The notes under the pieces are model-generated. The model had not been told where the DNA came from, made no database searches, and was given only the letters and a program-made list of their open reading frames with translations. From NCBI RefSeq assembly GCF_003633615.1, contig NZ_RBKU01000001.1:3348001-3412000 (forward strand): a stretch of DNA of 64,000 nt, written 5' to 3'. The number at the start of each line of letters is the position of its first letter. Position 1 is the first letter of the stretch. A program made the position numbers and the translations under genes. The stretch comes from Mucilaginibacter gracilis (GTDB lineage: Bacteria; Bacteroidota; Bacteroidia; Sphingobacteriales; Sphingobacteriaceae). Shown here one piece after another: positions 43,624 to 53,249 of this stretch.

Positions 43624-43636
43624 GTTTATAAGATGT

Positions 43637-43834
43637 TTAGCGGATAGGGTTATCCTTATCCTGCCAATAGATCAGGTTTAAGTTTAATCTATTTGAGGTA
43701 GCTAATTCGGCTCTTTTTATTTCAAGTTGTTGCGCCAGTTGTTTTTTGTCCATGTGGGAAGGCAGAGACAGGTAGGCAATTACATTGCCCGTTTGAGAAT
43801 TGATAAATTGATAGTGAATTAGATCCTGTCCCAT
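43637..43834 (-). CDS. Hypothetical protein
   Basis: A 65-aa protein (MGQDLIHYQFINSQTGNVIA, SLPSHMDKKQLAQQLEIKRA). Not recognised. It is divergent from umuD, with 176 bp between starts. Confidence 0.55.
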   Translation of the reverse strand: MGQDLIHYQFINSQTGNVIAYLSLPSHMDKKQLAQQLEIKRAELATSNRLNLNLIYWQDKDNPIR

Positions 43835-44010
43835 TTGGTTTAAAGTTAATCATAATTCTTGGCAGGCTTCGTTTAAACGGATTTTTGGAATTAAATTGGC
43901 ATGATATAGCGATACTTTGTTGGGTTCATAACCACATAATTAAAACTTACTTTTTAATAAAATTTCAACTGTGTTTTTAATTGCTAAAAATATTAGCACT
44001 TTTGTCGTTA

Positions 44011-44469
44011 ATGAAATTGGCCAATATTCAAATTTTCAAAGTTTTAAAGTCTGTGACGGAATTACCGCTATTTCTTTCCACAATACAAGCTGGTTTTCCA
44101 TCCCCTGCGGATGATTATTTAGAGGATGCAATAAGCCTCGATGATATTTGTATTTCCAATCCGGCGAGTACTTTCCTGGGACGGGTCAAAGGCCAATCCC
44201 TAAAAGATATTTGCGTTTATGAGGGTGATATCGTTGTGATTGATAAATCGCTTGAACCCGAACACCGTGACCTGGTGGTTTGTGCTATTGATGGAGAGTT
44301 TAACGCGAAGATCCTGCATCTTGACGATTTGCAGGGTATACGGCTATTATCAGCTAACCCCGGTTTTCAACCCATTGTTATCAATGAACTAACCGACTTT
44401 CGAGTTTGGGGAGTGGTTACTTATATCATTCAGAATATTAAAAATCGTTCCCATGATTGGAATTATTGA
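44011..44469 (+). CDS. umuD: UmuD-type LexA-fold autoprotease
   Basis: 152 aa from ATG 44011; the upstream TTG at 43981 is a weaker start. The cleavage region QAGFPSPADDY matches Cys/Ala-Gly of UmuD. The catalytic Ser is in GRVKGQSLKD and the Lys in GEFNAKIL. RecA-stimulated self-cleavage gives UmuD', which joins UmuC as DNA polymerase V. The stop overlaps the umuC start by 17 bp. Confidence 0.9.
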   Translation: MKLANIQIFKVLKSVTELPLFLSTIQAGFPSPADDYLEDAISLDDICISNPASTFLGRVKGQSLKDICVYEGDIVVIDKSLEPEHRDLVVCAIDGEFNAKILHLDDLQGIRLLSANPGFQPIVINELTDFRVWGVVTYIIQNIKNRSHDWNY

Positions 44470-45712
44470 TTGCAATAATTTTTACGCGAGTTGCGAACGG
44501 GTATTTAATCCGGCACTTAAAGATGTGCCAGTTATAATTTATAGCAACAATGATGGCGCTGTCATTGCCCGTAGTGAGGAAGCCAAAGCATTAGGCATTG
44601 GCATGGCTGTTCCGATGTTTGAAATAAAGCGATTGATGAAGCTGCATGATATAAAAGGCTTTAGCAGTAATTATACGCTTTACGGTGATATGTCCAGGCG
44701 AATAAAAGCCATTATACGCACATTCTTTAAAGATGTTGAAGATTATAGTATTGATGAGTCTTTCGTAGATTGCGATGGACTGGAATACCGTGTTTTCTTC
44801 GACTATATCAAAACGGCAAGGGATAAAATTAGTCATTGGTTTGGTGTGCCTGTTTCCATAGGGGTGGCCGAAACCAAAACACTCGCTAAACTCGCTAATC
44901 GTATAGCAAAGAAGCAGTACAGGAAAATCGGCGTTTACATTATAGATAACGAGGAAAAGCGTTTATCGGCTTTAAGGTCAACCGAAATAAATGATGTTTG
45001 GGGGATAGGTGGCAGGATAACTAAGCGCTTGAATGCTAAGGGGATTTACACGGCTTATGATTTGTCTTTACTTGATACGGATTGGGCAAAAGCTAATTTC
45101 AGCGTTGTCCTACAGCGGACGGTTTATGAATTAAAAGGCATCCCCTGCATACCATTGGAACTTATACCGCCCGGCAAACAGAATATTGCTTCACAAAAAA
45201 GCTTTGGTGTTTATCAAACAGAATTGGAGCCAATAGCTGAGGCCCTGGCCAACTATACAGCACGCGTTGCCGAAAAGCTGCGGCGGCAAAAATGCGTTGC
45301 AGGGGGTATAGAAGTTTGGTTAGGGACTAATAATTTTTCAAAAACGGATAAACAATATTTTCCGTCAATTCATATCGTTTGCGATATACCAACAGATTAT
45401 ACGCCTTATCTGATTAAACGGGCGGTAACTGGATTGAAAAAAATCTACCGCAAAGAATTTCTTTACAAACGTGTCGGGGTGATGCTGACTGATATAAGGG
45501 ATGCCAGTGACGGTACGTTAAATTTGTTTTGTCCATATACCCGCCAAAAGGAAATAACCGTTATTAAGCAGGTAGATCGTATCAATCGTTTACTTGGCCG
45601 TGATACGGTGCGTTCGGCACAACAGGGTTTTGTTGCCGACTGGCGCATGAAACAGGAAAGTTTAAGCGGTTTTTTTACAACACGTTTAAGTGATATAATT
45701 GAGATCAAATGA
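44453..45712 (+). CDS. umuC: UmuC, Y-family DNA polymerase V catalytic subunit
   Basis: A 419-aa protein of full length. IGIIDCNNFYASCERVF carries the first metal Asp, and DVEDYSIDESFVDCDG the Asp-Glu pair. The thumb/HhH region is STEINDVWGIGGRITKRLNA, and the little-finger domain spans about 235-350. It copies past DNA lesions with low fidelity. Carried on a mobile element, it can raise mutation rate under stress. A 66-aa gene is coupled at its end. Confidence 0.94.
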   Translation: MIGIIDCNNFYASCERVFNPALKDVPVIIYSNNDGAVIARSEEAKALGIGMAVPMFEIKRLMKLHDIKGFSSNYTLYGDMSRRIKAIIRTFFKDVEDYSIDESFVDCDGLEYRVFFDYIKTARDKISHWFGVPVSIGVAETKTLAKLANRIAKKQYRKIGVYIIDNEEKRLSALRSTEINDVWGIGGRITKRLNAKGIYTAYDLSLLDTDWAKANFSVVLQRTVYELKGIPCIPLELIPPGKQNIASQKSFGVYQTELEPIAEALANYTARVAEKLRRQKCVAGGIEVWLGTNNFSKTDKQYFPSIHIVCDIPTDYTPYLIKRAVTGLKKIYRKEFLYKRVGVMLTDIRDASDGTLNLFCPYTRQKEITVIKQVDRINRLLGRDTVRSAQQGFVADWRMKQESLSGFFTTRLSDIIEIK

Positions 45713-45909
45713 ATGCAGATTACCTTAATAAAGTGCTGATCTATTTACAGCAGGAACTACCGCAAGAATATCGGGAGCAGATCAGGTTAACTGGTGAAAA
45801 GTTTATTATACCCGTTTCTGACACCTCTAACTTCCAGTCTGTTTATGAGCTGTTGCACCCGATTATTGTAAACTGTACTAACAGGGTTAGAAGCCGTGAT
45901 ATGGATTAA
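45709..45909 (+). CDS. Small protein coupled to umuC
   Basis: A 66-aa protein whose ATG overlaps the umuC stop (ATGA). The sequence (MNADYLNKVLIYLQQELPQE, FQSVYELLHPIIVNCTNRVR) has no known domain. Tight coupling to umuDC suggests a role in, or co-regulation with, the polymerase. Confidence 0.6.
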   Translation: MNADYLNKVLIYLQQELPQEYREQIRLTGEKFIIPVSDTSNFQSVYELLHPIIVNCTNRVRSRDMD

Positions 45910-45960
45910 GAGTTTACGAATACACTCAAAAAATCAAGAAAGAGATTTAAAGTATTAAAA

Positions 45961-47181
45961 TCATAATCCATTTTTATCGGTATATAAAATCATGATCCTA
46001 ACCTTGCGGCGTTCTTTGTTTAATAAAAATCCAAGGTCTTCTATTGATTTCAAAACCCCTGCTTTGGTGCGCATTTCTACATTTGTCTTGATATCGTAAC
46101 GTCCTTTCAACCCACTCTCGTCTACTACCGGCAGATCAAATTCATTGCTTAGGTATAGGTTTGCAAATTCGTTTAAAGTGACACCCTGACCATCGAAACC
46201 GCGTCCGCTAAACCCATAAGTTATTGTCATGAGTTTGGATTTCGGTATCAATAGCTTAGCTGTATCTTTTAGTTTTAAAACGTAAACATCCGTATCTCGC
46301 AGCTCAATACGTGCTTTTACAGGTAAATTTTGCTGTAATTTATTTTGCATGATGATCAGCAAACTGTCCTTTTGGCCGGGTTTAACCAACAGGTCAAAAC
46401 AGTACGATAAATTTTTGTCCTGATAATTATCATATTTCTTAGCTGAACCTTCATATACAATTTGTTTTGATGAGGTGATGTTATAGGCTTCTTTATACAT
46501 GGTAAGCGCCCCAACGTTATAATAGCTTATTCGCCTGCCACCAAAGGCACCCCTGCTGGGCCTCTTTCCCATGGCCTGCTGATCTGTCATATAGGAACGG
46601 ATAGTGAAATTACTGGCCAACAAACTGTCTACGCCAAACGGGTCTTTATCGGTACTGTTAAGCCGGTTCTGAACTTCACCGTTAGATTTTATTTTTTCTC
46701 CTTTAATAAGCCGGTTGATGACTTTGGCATTGACAGAATCGGTTTTCAAGAGGGCAACAATTTCATGCTTAGCATTGATCACAACGCACTGCCCGACATA
46801 GGCGAGGTTAAGCATCCGGTATAACAATGAAGCAGTATCGGAGGCAAGCCAGATTTTAGACGGTTTTTTGGCAAGGTATTTCTTTATTCTATCAACTGGT
46901 TCATCGGATAGCCCGACTACTTGGATATGCTGGGCGAACTTGGATTGTAATTTAGCGAGGGAATCCATTTCCGGAATACAAGGACTGCACCAAGTGCCCC
47001 ACAAATTAATGATAAACAGTTTGTTCGATGAGTAGGTGCTTAAATTAAGCGTCTTAACCGGTGCATTTATGATCGGGGTGATGTTAATGGCCGGAAAATG
47101 ATCGCCAGGTTTAAGCATATAGTTTTGCGCATTAACCTGCATAGCGACAAAGACCAGGACAACCAATATTATTTTTTTCAT
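45961..47181 (-). CDS. Secreted TlpA-like thioredoxin with DUF3738 domain
   Basis: A 406-aa protein with signal peptide (MKKIILVVLVFVAMQVNAQ). The TlpA/peroxiredoxin domain (residues about 25-155) has LWGTWCSPCIPEMD, an active CxxC. The C-terminal region (about 175-400) is of DUF3738 type (NLYLSNEFDLPVVDESGLKG, YDIKTNVE). Probably a periplasmic disulfide reductase linked to a surface or redox function. It is divergent from the histidine kinase at 47295 across 113 bp, a common arrangement of target and sensor. Confidence 0.86.
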   Translation of the reverse strand: MKKIILVVLVFVAMQVNAQNYMLKPGDHFPAINITPIINAPVKTLNLSTYSSNKLFIINLWGTWCSPCIPEMDSLAKLQSKFAQHIQVVGLSDEPVDRIKKYLAKKPSKIWLASDTASLLYRMLNLAYVGQCVVINAKHEIVALLKTDSVNAKVINRLIKGEKIKSNGEVQNRLNSTDKDPFGVDSLLASNFTIRSYMTDQQAMGKRPSRGAFGGRRISYYNVGALTMYKEAYNITSSKQIVYEGSAKKYDNYQDKNLSYCFDLLVKPGQKDSLLIIMQNKLQQNLPVKARIELRDTDVYVLKLKDTAKLLIPKSKLMTITYGFSGRGFDGQGVTLNEFANLYLSNEFDLPVVDESGLKGRYDIKTNVEMRTKAGVLKSIEDLGFLLNKERRKVRIMILYTDKNGL

Positions 47182-47294
47182 GCGACAAAAATGCGCATCA
47201 AAAAAATAGAACTATGTTATCAGCTGGGTTAATTTAGGTTATATTATGTTAACGACACAGCTTTAGCCAAAGCAACCATTTATATTTGAGGGGC

Positions 47295-48794
47295 ATGAAA
47301 AAAAATACGGGCTACTTACTGTCTTTATGTATTGCGGCGGTTACCGGGGTGTTGGTTTTGCAGCTTTATTGGATCAGGAGCTATTATGAAGTAAACAAAG
47401 CCACTTTTGAAAAAGAGGTTAACCTGGCCATGGAGGATGCGGTTAAAAAAGAGTTCGATATCCGTTGCGACAGCATTGAGCAGCATGTTTATAAAATGCT
47501 ACTCGATACTAATGAAATAGCGCTAACCTGGCGCTACGACCAAAAGCACAAAGCCCCGATGTTTACCGTATCTAATAAACATGATCTCAAACAAAGCAAT
47601 TCCTTTCGTACCGATAGTCTCCTGCAAGTGCCGACTTCCGCGACAGATTTGGTTTTTAAGCAAAAGCTGGCCCGGCATTTTGCCAGGCAAATCCGTAATG
47701 ATGACCTAATGGGGCACTTCGTTTTATTTTACACCCAAAATTTGGGAAAATTCATCACCGACGAAACAAATAAATATGATTTCGATACTACCCGCCTGCG
47801 CCCGGTGTTAAAACAACTGTTAGCCGACCGGGACATTCATATGCCCTTTACCTTTTACCTACGAATTAAAGACAGCACGGTGAACAAAAGCCATTTAAGC
47901 CCATCTTTGACGGCTAAATATCCGGTAATCAGCAAAGCATTTATCACATATAAAAAAAGTAAGACCGATCATTATGTACGGGCATTATTTGAGGCCCCAT
48001 CGCCTTACATATGGTCACACATGGGACTGCTTTTTGCCGGTTCTGTATTTTTAATAGGGGGTGTAGCTTTCAGTATGTTTTATTTGCTACGGTCATTGTT
48101 CCAGGAAAAGAAGATTTCTGCTATTAAAAACGATTTTATCAGCAACATTACCCATGAATTTAAAACACCGATAGCCACTGTGTCCGCCGCCGTTGAAGCA
48201 CTGACCAGTTTTGATGTGCTGGATGACAGGGAAAAAACACAGCGGTATCTCCATCATTCTAAGAACGAGTTAAATCGTTTAGCCACCCTGGTCGATAAAG
48301 TACTGAACATTTCTCTCTATGAAAACCAACAGTTTGATATACGGCCCGAGGAACTGAATGTAGACGAAATGATTAACGCGATCTTAAACGAGAGTTCTCT
48401 CGTAGTCACTAAACCGGTTAAGTTTAATTATATGAACAATTCGGGCGTTGCCACTATTTTTGCCGATAAGGTATATTTCCAGCATACGATCAGTAACGTG
48501 ATTGACAATTCTATTAAATATTCAGATAAGCAAGCGGAGATCACTGTTGACTGTAAACTTCGACCAGGCCATTTCGTGATTGCGGTGAAAGATAAAGGGG
48601 CCGGTATTAGTACCGAACATTTACCTTATATTTTCGAGAAGTTTTACCGGGTGCCATCCAAGCAACACCATATAAAGGGGCATGGTCTGGGCCTTAGTTA
48701 TGTGAAAAGTATTATTGAAAAACACCACGGGTGGTGCAAAATGGAAAGTGAATTTGGAAAAGGAAGCACGTTATATTTAGCCTGGCCACTATGA
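47295..48794 (+). CDS. Membrane sensor histidine kinase
   Basis: 499 aa from ATG 47295. A membrane helix at about 8-28, a periplasmic domain of roughly 210 residues, and a second helix at about 245-268 (MGLLFAGSVFLIGGVAFSMF). HisKA has FISNITHEFKTPIATVSAAV, HATPase has NVIDNSIKY, DKGAGIST and GHGLGLSY. It probably senses a periplasmic redox or envelope signal and phosphorylates the regulator encoded by the overlapping next gene. Confidence 0.9.
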   Translation: MKKNTGYLLSLCIAAVTGVLVLQLYWIRSYYEVNKATFEKEVNLAMEDAVKKEFDIRCDSIEQHVYKMLLDTNEIALTWRYDQKHKAPMFTVSNKHDLKQSNSFRTDSLLQVPTSATDLVFKQKLARHFARQIRNDDLMGHFVLFYTQNLGKFITDETNKYDFDTTRLRPVLKQLLADRDIHMPFTFYLRIKDSTVNKSHLSPSLTAKYPVISKAFITYKKSKTDHYVRALFEAPSPYIWSHMGLLFAGSVFLIGGVAFSMFYLLRSLFQEKKISAIKNDFISNITHEFKTPIATVSAAVEALTSFDVLDDREKTQRYLHHSKNELNRLATLVDKVLNISLYENQQFDIRPEELNVDEMINAILNESSLVVTKPVKFNYMNNSGVATIFADKVYFQHTISNVIDNSIKYSDKQAEITVDCKLRPGHFVIAVKDKGAGISTEHLPYIFEKFYRVPSKQHHIKGHGLGLSYVKSIIEKHHGWCKMESEFGKGSTLYLAWPL

Positions 48795-49495
48795 CGACAA
48801 CAAAGGTTTTATTGGTAGAGGACGAACCGGTGCTTGCTGAGATCATCCGGGAAAGTTTGCAGTCGCGGAGTTTTTCAGTGACGCATACATCGTCCGCTCA
48901 AGATGCACTGCAACTTTATAATGAGTACTCACCGGATATTATTATACTCGATGTAATGTTACCCGACGGCGACGGCTTTAGTATTGCCAAACAGATCCGG
49001 ATTGCAGATGTGGCTACACCGGTCATTTTTCTCACCTCACGCTCCCTGGTGGAAGATGTGGTAGAGGGTTTTGAAAGCGGCGGCAATGACTATCTAAAGA
49101 AGCCCTTTAGCCTGGAGGAACTGATTATTCGGATGAAGGCATTACTTAGCAAAAACCGTTTGGCGGTTAGCATAAAACCAGATACCCAAAATATCCGCAT
49201 AGGTAATTACCGATTTCAATACCCTAAAGGTATTTTAAGCTTCGCCGGCACGGAGAGAGTGCTGACTACACGCGAATGCGAGATATTGCAAATGCTAATT
49301 CTCAATCGAAACCAGATCCTGAGCCGCCAAACATTGCTTTTCGCTTTTTGGGATAATGACGATTATTTTTCTGGCCGCAGCTTGGATGTTTTTATGGCAA
49401 AGTTGCGTAAATACTTAAGAAATGATCCAGGCGTGAACATTTTAAATATCAGGGGACAGGGTTATAAGCTAATTTGTACTGTTAGCAATGATTGA
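48791..49495 (+). CDS. OmpR-family response regulator
   Basis: A 234-aa protein. The receiver domain has VEDEPVLAE, phospho-Asp in IIILDVMLPDGDG and Lys in YLKKPFSLEE. The C-terminal winged helix (about 135-230) has LTTRECEILQMLILNRNQIL and GRSLDVFMAKLRKYL. The start overlaps the kinase stop by 4 bp. Its likely target is the divergent TlpA/DUF3738 gene or itself. Confidence 0.93.
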   Translation: MTTTKVLLVEDEPVLAEIIRESLQSRSFSVTHTSSAQDALQLYNEYSPDIIILDVMLPDGDGFSIAKQIRIADVATPVIFLTSRSLVEDVVEGFESGGNDYLKKPFSLEELIIRMKALLSKNRLAVSIKPDTQNIRIGNYRFQYPKGILSFAGTERVLTTRECEILQMLILNRNQILSRQTLLFAFWDNDDYFSGRSLDVFMAKLRKYLRNDPGVNILNIRGQGYKLICTVSND

Positions 49496-49515
49496 CTTCT
49501 TGTTAAAACAAATTC

Positions 49516-51657
49516 TCAATAACTAATTCCCTGTTCATCTGCCTGTTCAAGATTTTGTTGCTCGACTTTTTGAGCGGTGGTGTCTTGTTCTTTTTGTTGT
49601 ATGTCGGGCACAATCTGCGCTGTACCTGGACTTTGCTTACTCTCGGGGGTTTTCTCTTGTTTTTGGGTTGTGCCCTCTGTTTGCTTGTCTTTTTCTTCTT
49701 CTTTCGGTTTGCTTTCCTCAACCTTTTCCATCTCTGTTTTGATAAGCATTGCAATATCAGCTTTGATCTGTTTATAATTTTCTTCCACATCTTCGGGGGA
49801 AACGTAACCGATCAGGGGAATAGGTTTAAAAGCGGATTCCTCTCTGGCAATAGCGTCATGATCGTTCTGAATTTCGCTATGAAATAATTTCAGGTTGATG
49901 CGTTCTTCGGGATTGTCGGCAACTATGCCTACAAATTCCCCCGATGACAGCGAAGCGATCTTTGATGCCGGGATAGCATAATCAAGCTGCGTAGCTTTTG
50001 AGAATGAAGTATCACTGCTATTGATGGTCAGGCTATTTTTATCCTGTACGATCTTACCAAAATTTTCAGATAATTTTTTTGCGGTATCGTTGGTGACCTG
50101 CCCACTGATAATGTTGCCGACTATTCCGGTTATCACGTCCGCTTGTTCAGCCCCATAATCCTTTTTAAGCTGGCTAAAATCTTGAACCGCAAGTGTTGTC
50201 GCTACCTTATTGCTACGGGCCGTTGCGATCAGGCTATCCATGTTATTGAAAAATATGGTTGGAAACTCGTCAAATATCAAGCTGCTTTTCAGTTTCCCTT
50301 TTTGATTGACCTGTTTGATCAGTCGCGAAATATACAACGATAGTACTGCGCCATACGTTTGCAGTTTTTGCGGATTGTTCCCCAAGCAGATGATCTTAGG
50401 CGCTTTAGGGTTGTTGAGGTCAAGTGTAAAATCGTTGCCTGATAAAACATAGTAAAGTGTTGGCGAAGATAAGCGGGACAGGCCAATTTTGGCACTGGCA
50501 ATTTGCCCCTCCAGCTGGGCTTTGGCGTTATTATTATACGCTAAAATAAAAGGATTGATCAAGGCCTGCACTTCTTCCTCTCGCTGTAAGATCGCAAAAA
50601 GCTTTTCGTAATCGATCTGCATTAATTCAATTACGTGGGGAAGCGTACAAAATTTACCGTCCTCATATCTGCGCAAATACCATATTAGTGCCGTCAAAAA
50701 GTTGATCGGACTTTCCACAAAAAAATCACCCTGTTTACGTATCCACTCGCGGTTAAGGCCCATCATGATCGTGCGGCTTGCCTCTGCCGCGTCGGTAATA
50801 TCAAGCATCCCATCAGGTTCAAGCGGGTTACAGCGGTGGGAACGGTTGAGGTCGTCAAAATTGATGAAGTAAAAAGCAGGTTTAACCTCGTAATTCCCCT
50901 TGTACATCATCAGTTTATTGTAAGCGATCTTGGAAAGGTCGTCAAACTTAAAATCGTAGATCAACATGGAAAACCCTTTTTTTAGGTGCTGATCTATCAC
51001 ATGCCGAATAACGAAGTACGATTTACCTGCGCCTGGGGAACCTGACACCAACAGGCCGCGCATGGGATTAATAACGTTTATCCAACTATCCCTGACCTTA
51101 CCTTTCAAATTATATTTGGCGGGCAGGTTAATAGAGTATTCATTTTCAAGCAGTCTTTCTTCCTGGGGAAAGGTTTCGTTATCCGTATTGAAAACGTCCT
51201 TACTCAACTTATCTTTAAGCAAGCGTGATAACCAGGCACCCCCTGTTAGCATAAGCAGATATCCAATGCCTGTCAATATGATGTAACAGGCAGCGATAAC
51301 GGTGAGACTGGCAGGCATATAAAAAAACAATACGCTTAACCAATAAAGCAACATGCCGCTTAGAAGATAGGCGATAATACTTTTATAGCCTATCTTTTCA
51401 TCCTTACGACCCTTGATACCTACTAATGAAATAGCCAGGCAAAGCAATGCTGCCAGTTTTGGTTTTATTATTCCATTAAATAAGCCTGTTTTAGCAATAT
51501 TGCTGATTATCCTATCCGTGATGCCTGCCGTCCAGTGCCACGCTTCAAAGGCATGATAGCAAGTAATGTAAAAATGTATGGCTAAAATAAAGATGCTGAT
51601 CAGCCTCGTAAAATCTACGATCTTCCTTAGTCCTTGGGTATCTTCACCTGTATTCAT
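49516..51657 (-). CDS. Type IV secretion coupling protein (TraG/VirD4-like, MobC of CTnDOT type)
   Basis: A 713-aa protein. Four membrane segments lie in residues 1-140, Walker A GSPGAGKSYF near 205, Walker B FDEFPTIFF near 445, and a C-terminal E/K/Q-rich tail of 90 residues. Such ATPases hand the relaxase-DNA complex to the conjugation channel. It forms an operon with the relaxase (39 bp away) and MobA. The channel genes of this element are lost, so it would need another element's channel. Confidence 0.9.
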   Translation of the reverse strand: MNTGEDTQGLRKIVDFTRLISIFILAIHFYITCYHAFEAWHWTAGITDRIISNIAKTGLFNGIIKPKLAALLCLAISLVGIKGRKDEKIGYKSIIAYLLSGMLLYWLSVLFFYMPASLTVIAACYIILTGIGYLLMLTGGAWLSRLLKDKLSKDVFNTDNETFPQEERLLENEYSINLPAKYNLKGKVRDSWINVINPMRGLLVSGSPGAGKSYFVIRHVIDQHLKKGFSMLIYDFKFDDLSKIAYNKLMMYKGNYEVKPAFYFINFDDLNRSHRCNPLEPDGMLDITDAAEASRTIMMGLNREWIRKQGDFFVESPINFLTALIWYLRRYEDGKFCTLPHVIELMQIDYEKLFAILQREEEVQALINPFILAYNNNAKAQLEGQIASAKIGLSRLSSPTLYYVLSGNDFTLDLNNPKAPKIICLGNNPQKLQTYGAVLSLYISRLIKQVNQKGKLKSSLIFDEFPTIFFNNMDSLIATARSNKVATTLAVQDFSQLKKDYGAEQADVITGIVGNIISGQVTNDTAKKLSENFGKIVQDKNSLTINSSDTSFSKATQLDYAIPASKIASLSSGEFVGIVADNPEERINLKLFHSEIQNDHDAIAREESAFKPIPLIGYVSPEDVEENYKQIKADIAMLIKTEMEKVEESKPKEEEKDKQTEGTTQKQEKTPESKQSPGTAQIVPDIQQKEQDTTAQKVEQQNLEQADEQGISY

Positions 51658-51696
51658 AATGTCGTCCTTAGCTTAAACAGATTTATTTTTATTGAT

Positions 51697-52608
51697 TCAA
51701 AATGTCAGGCCCTGATCTTGTTCCTGCTCTTTACTTTTTTTCTTTCTCTTTTTTATGGGGATATATGGAGCTGTTTCGGCCTGCGTCTTACCAAATGAAA
51801 GCTTGAGTTGACTGTCTGCCTGAAGTGGCGTAAATTCCGGTTTAAGGGCGGGCTTACATTGCGTTTCGTTCTTGATACGTTCAGTTCTCATGGCCACCCG
51901 TTCATCGAGCAAACCTTTTTTCTTTGCATTCGCATATTTAAAGGTTTCATCTAATCCACGGTCGAAGCTGAACTGTTCATCAAAAACCCGTTCGCCGGAC
52001 TGTTTAAAAGCAGAGCGGTCAAACTGCCCCATTTTGCGGGAATGCTCCGCATTCCTGCCTTTAGAATTATTCTTCGGGCTAAGCTTGATCTTGTTTGTGA
52101 TGTCTTTACGGCTTACAATGATCTGAATATGCATTTGTTCGCCGGGTTTACGTTCACCCCGTTTTTTCAACCCTTGTTTAACTTCAGGGTCTTTATGGCC
52201 GTAATAGCGAAAGTTTTCAAGCTTGCCAAACCATCGCAGGTCTTTGCTGCTATTGATGCCCGGGCGCTTAAAATTATTGGCATACTCATCCATGACTTTA
52301 ATTGCATAAGCTTTAAGCTGCTCTTTTGCGCCCTCGTCGCCATAACGCTCCTTTAGCCAAGTGATCTCTTTTTGGCTCGGGCTGATATTGAGCAGGAAAA
52401 ATTTAGCATCTTGTTTACTAAGTTTGGCAATGTTGTTATCAATGGCCTGCCTCGTATCGAACGCTGAAATTGTCGTGCGGTCCTGATTAAACCAAAGTTC
52501 GGGTTGAATTTCCTTATCTATCCGGTTTTCTTTTTCCAGATAATGCACAAGGTCATGACTGCTGCCTTTATTGTCTGATGTTGGGCTGTCTGTTATATTA
52601 ATGTACAT
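51697..52608 (-). CDS. Relaxase (DUF5712/MobB-like mobilization protein)
   Basis: 303 aa from ATG 52608, which reads MYINITDSPTSDNKGSSHDL; a longer frame to 52677 overlaps mobA and is unlikely. The central part has LRWFGKLENFRYYGHKDPEV and GEQMHIQIIVSRKD, the reduced metal site of this group. The C-terminal is basic (IPIKKRKKKSKEQ). It nicks at oriT with help of MobA. The gene lies 4 bp after the MobA gene. Confidence 0.85.
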   Translation of the reverse strand: MYINITDSPTSDNKGSSHDLVHYLEKENRIDKEIQPELWFNQDRTTISAFDTRQAIDNNIAKLSKQDAKFFLLNISPSQKEITWLKERYGDEGAKEQLKAYAIKVMDEYANNFKRPGINSSKDLRWFGKLENFRYYGHKDPEVKQGLKKRGERKPGEQMHIQIIVSRKDITNKIKLSPKNNSKGRNAEHSRKMGQFDRSAFKQSGERVFDEQFSFDRGLDETFKYANAKKKGLLDERVAMRTERIKNETQCKPALKPEFTPLQADSQLKLSFGKTQAETAPYIPIKKRKKKSKEQEQDQGLTF

Positions 52609-52612
52609 GGTT

Positions 52613-53152
52613 TTAAAGTTTTGATATATGCTGGCGTGCTTCCTGTAATAATGTTTCTTTATCTTTTGACGATGCATTAAGGCTTGCCTTATGGAAGTAA
52701 TTCAGGATGTAAAGGAATTTCAACTTCAGGCTTTCCTTATTATCTAACTTCTCGGTGATCACTTTGAATAGCTTTTCAGTTTCAACAAACTGATTGGTTT
52801 GACCGGAAAGGATGTCTTTATTTGCCTTTAAGACCTGGCTATTAAAACTATCAATGATCTTGATCTGTGAACTAACCATACGGTCGATCTCTACCTTGAT
52901 GGGGATGAGCAGTTTCTCTTCCTGCGTCCTGATAAACCGGATGTAGGTGTCGTGATTTTTAACAAGTGCGTTCTTTAACAAATCGTCATTAATATCGGCG
53001 GGATCTTTCCCGGTCTTGTTAAAGTATTCTAACATCTGCCCGAATATTTCGAGTTTGCCACGCCCAAATTTCTTGGTCAGCTTGATGATCTTATCATCAA
53101 GAGCAACCGGGAAACGTATCGTTTTGATATTGATGTCCTTTTGTTCTTTCAT
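52613..53152 (-). CDS. BfmA/BtgA-family mobilization protein (MobA-like)
   Basis: A 179-aa protein. The N-terminal ribbon-helix-helix-like segment (NIKTIRFPVALDDKIIKLTK, KFGRGKLEIFGQMLEYF) would bind DNA, and the rest is helical. BfmA/BtgA proteins guide relaxase to oriT. TGTATAC repeats directly upstream (53170-53242) are candidate binding sites. Confidence 0.85.
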   Translation of the reverse strand: MKEQKDINIKTIRFPVALDDKIIKLTKKFGRGKLEIFGQMLEYFNKTGKDPADINDDLLKNALVKNHDTYIRFIRTQEEKLLIPIKVEIDRMVSSQIKIIDSFNSQVLKANKDILSGQTNQFVETEKLFKVITEKLDNKESLKLKFLYILNYFHKASLNASSKDKETLLQEARQHISKL

Positions 53153-53169
53153 AATGAATTATAGGTCAC

Positions 53170-53242
53170 TGTATACAGCACTGTATACATTTTTCCGGCT
53201 TGCCGGTACTTTACGAGCCACAATGTATACCCGGAGTATACA
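53170..53242. promoter_or_regulatory. TGTATAC repeats upstream of mobA
   Basis: TGTATAC at 53170-53176, 53182-53188 and 53224-53230 and its inverse GTATACA at 53236-53242. The first pair (12-bp spacing) and the last pair (facing) form operator-like dyads 18-90 bp upstream of the MobA start. Probably for autoregulation or relaxosome assembly. An ACTTTACGAGCC segment lies between. Confidence 0.5.
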
Positions 53243-53249
53243 TCAAACC

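Noticed and set aside
49503..49887. Frames antisense or out of frame to the coupling-protein C-terminus
   Set aside because: They arise from the repetitive Glu/Lys/Gln codons of the TraG-like tail.
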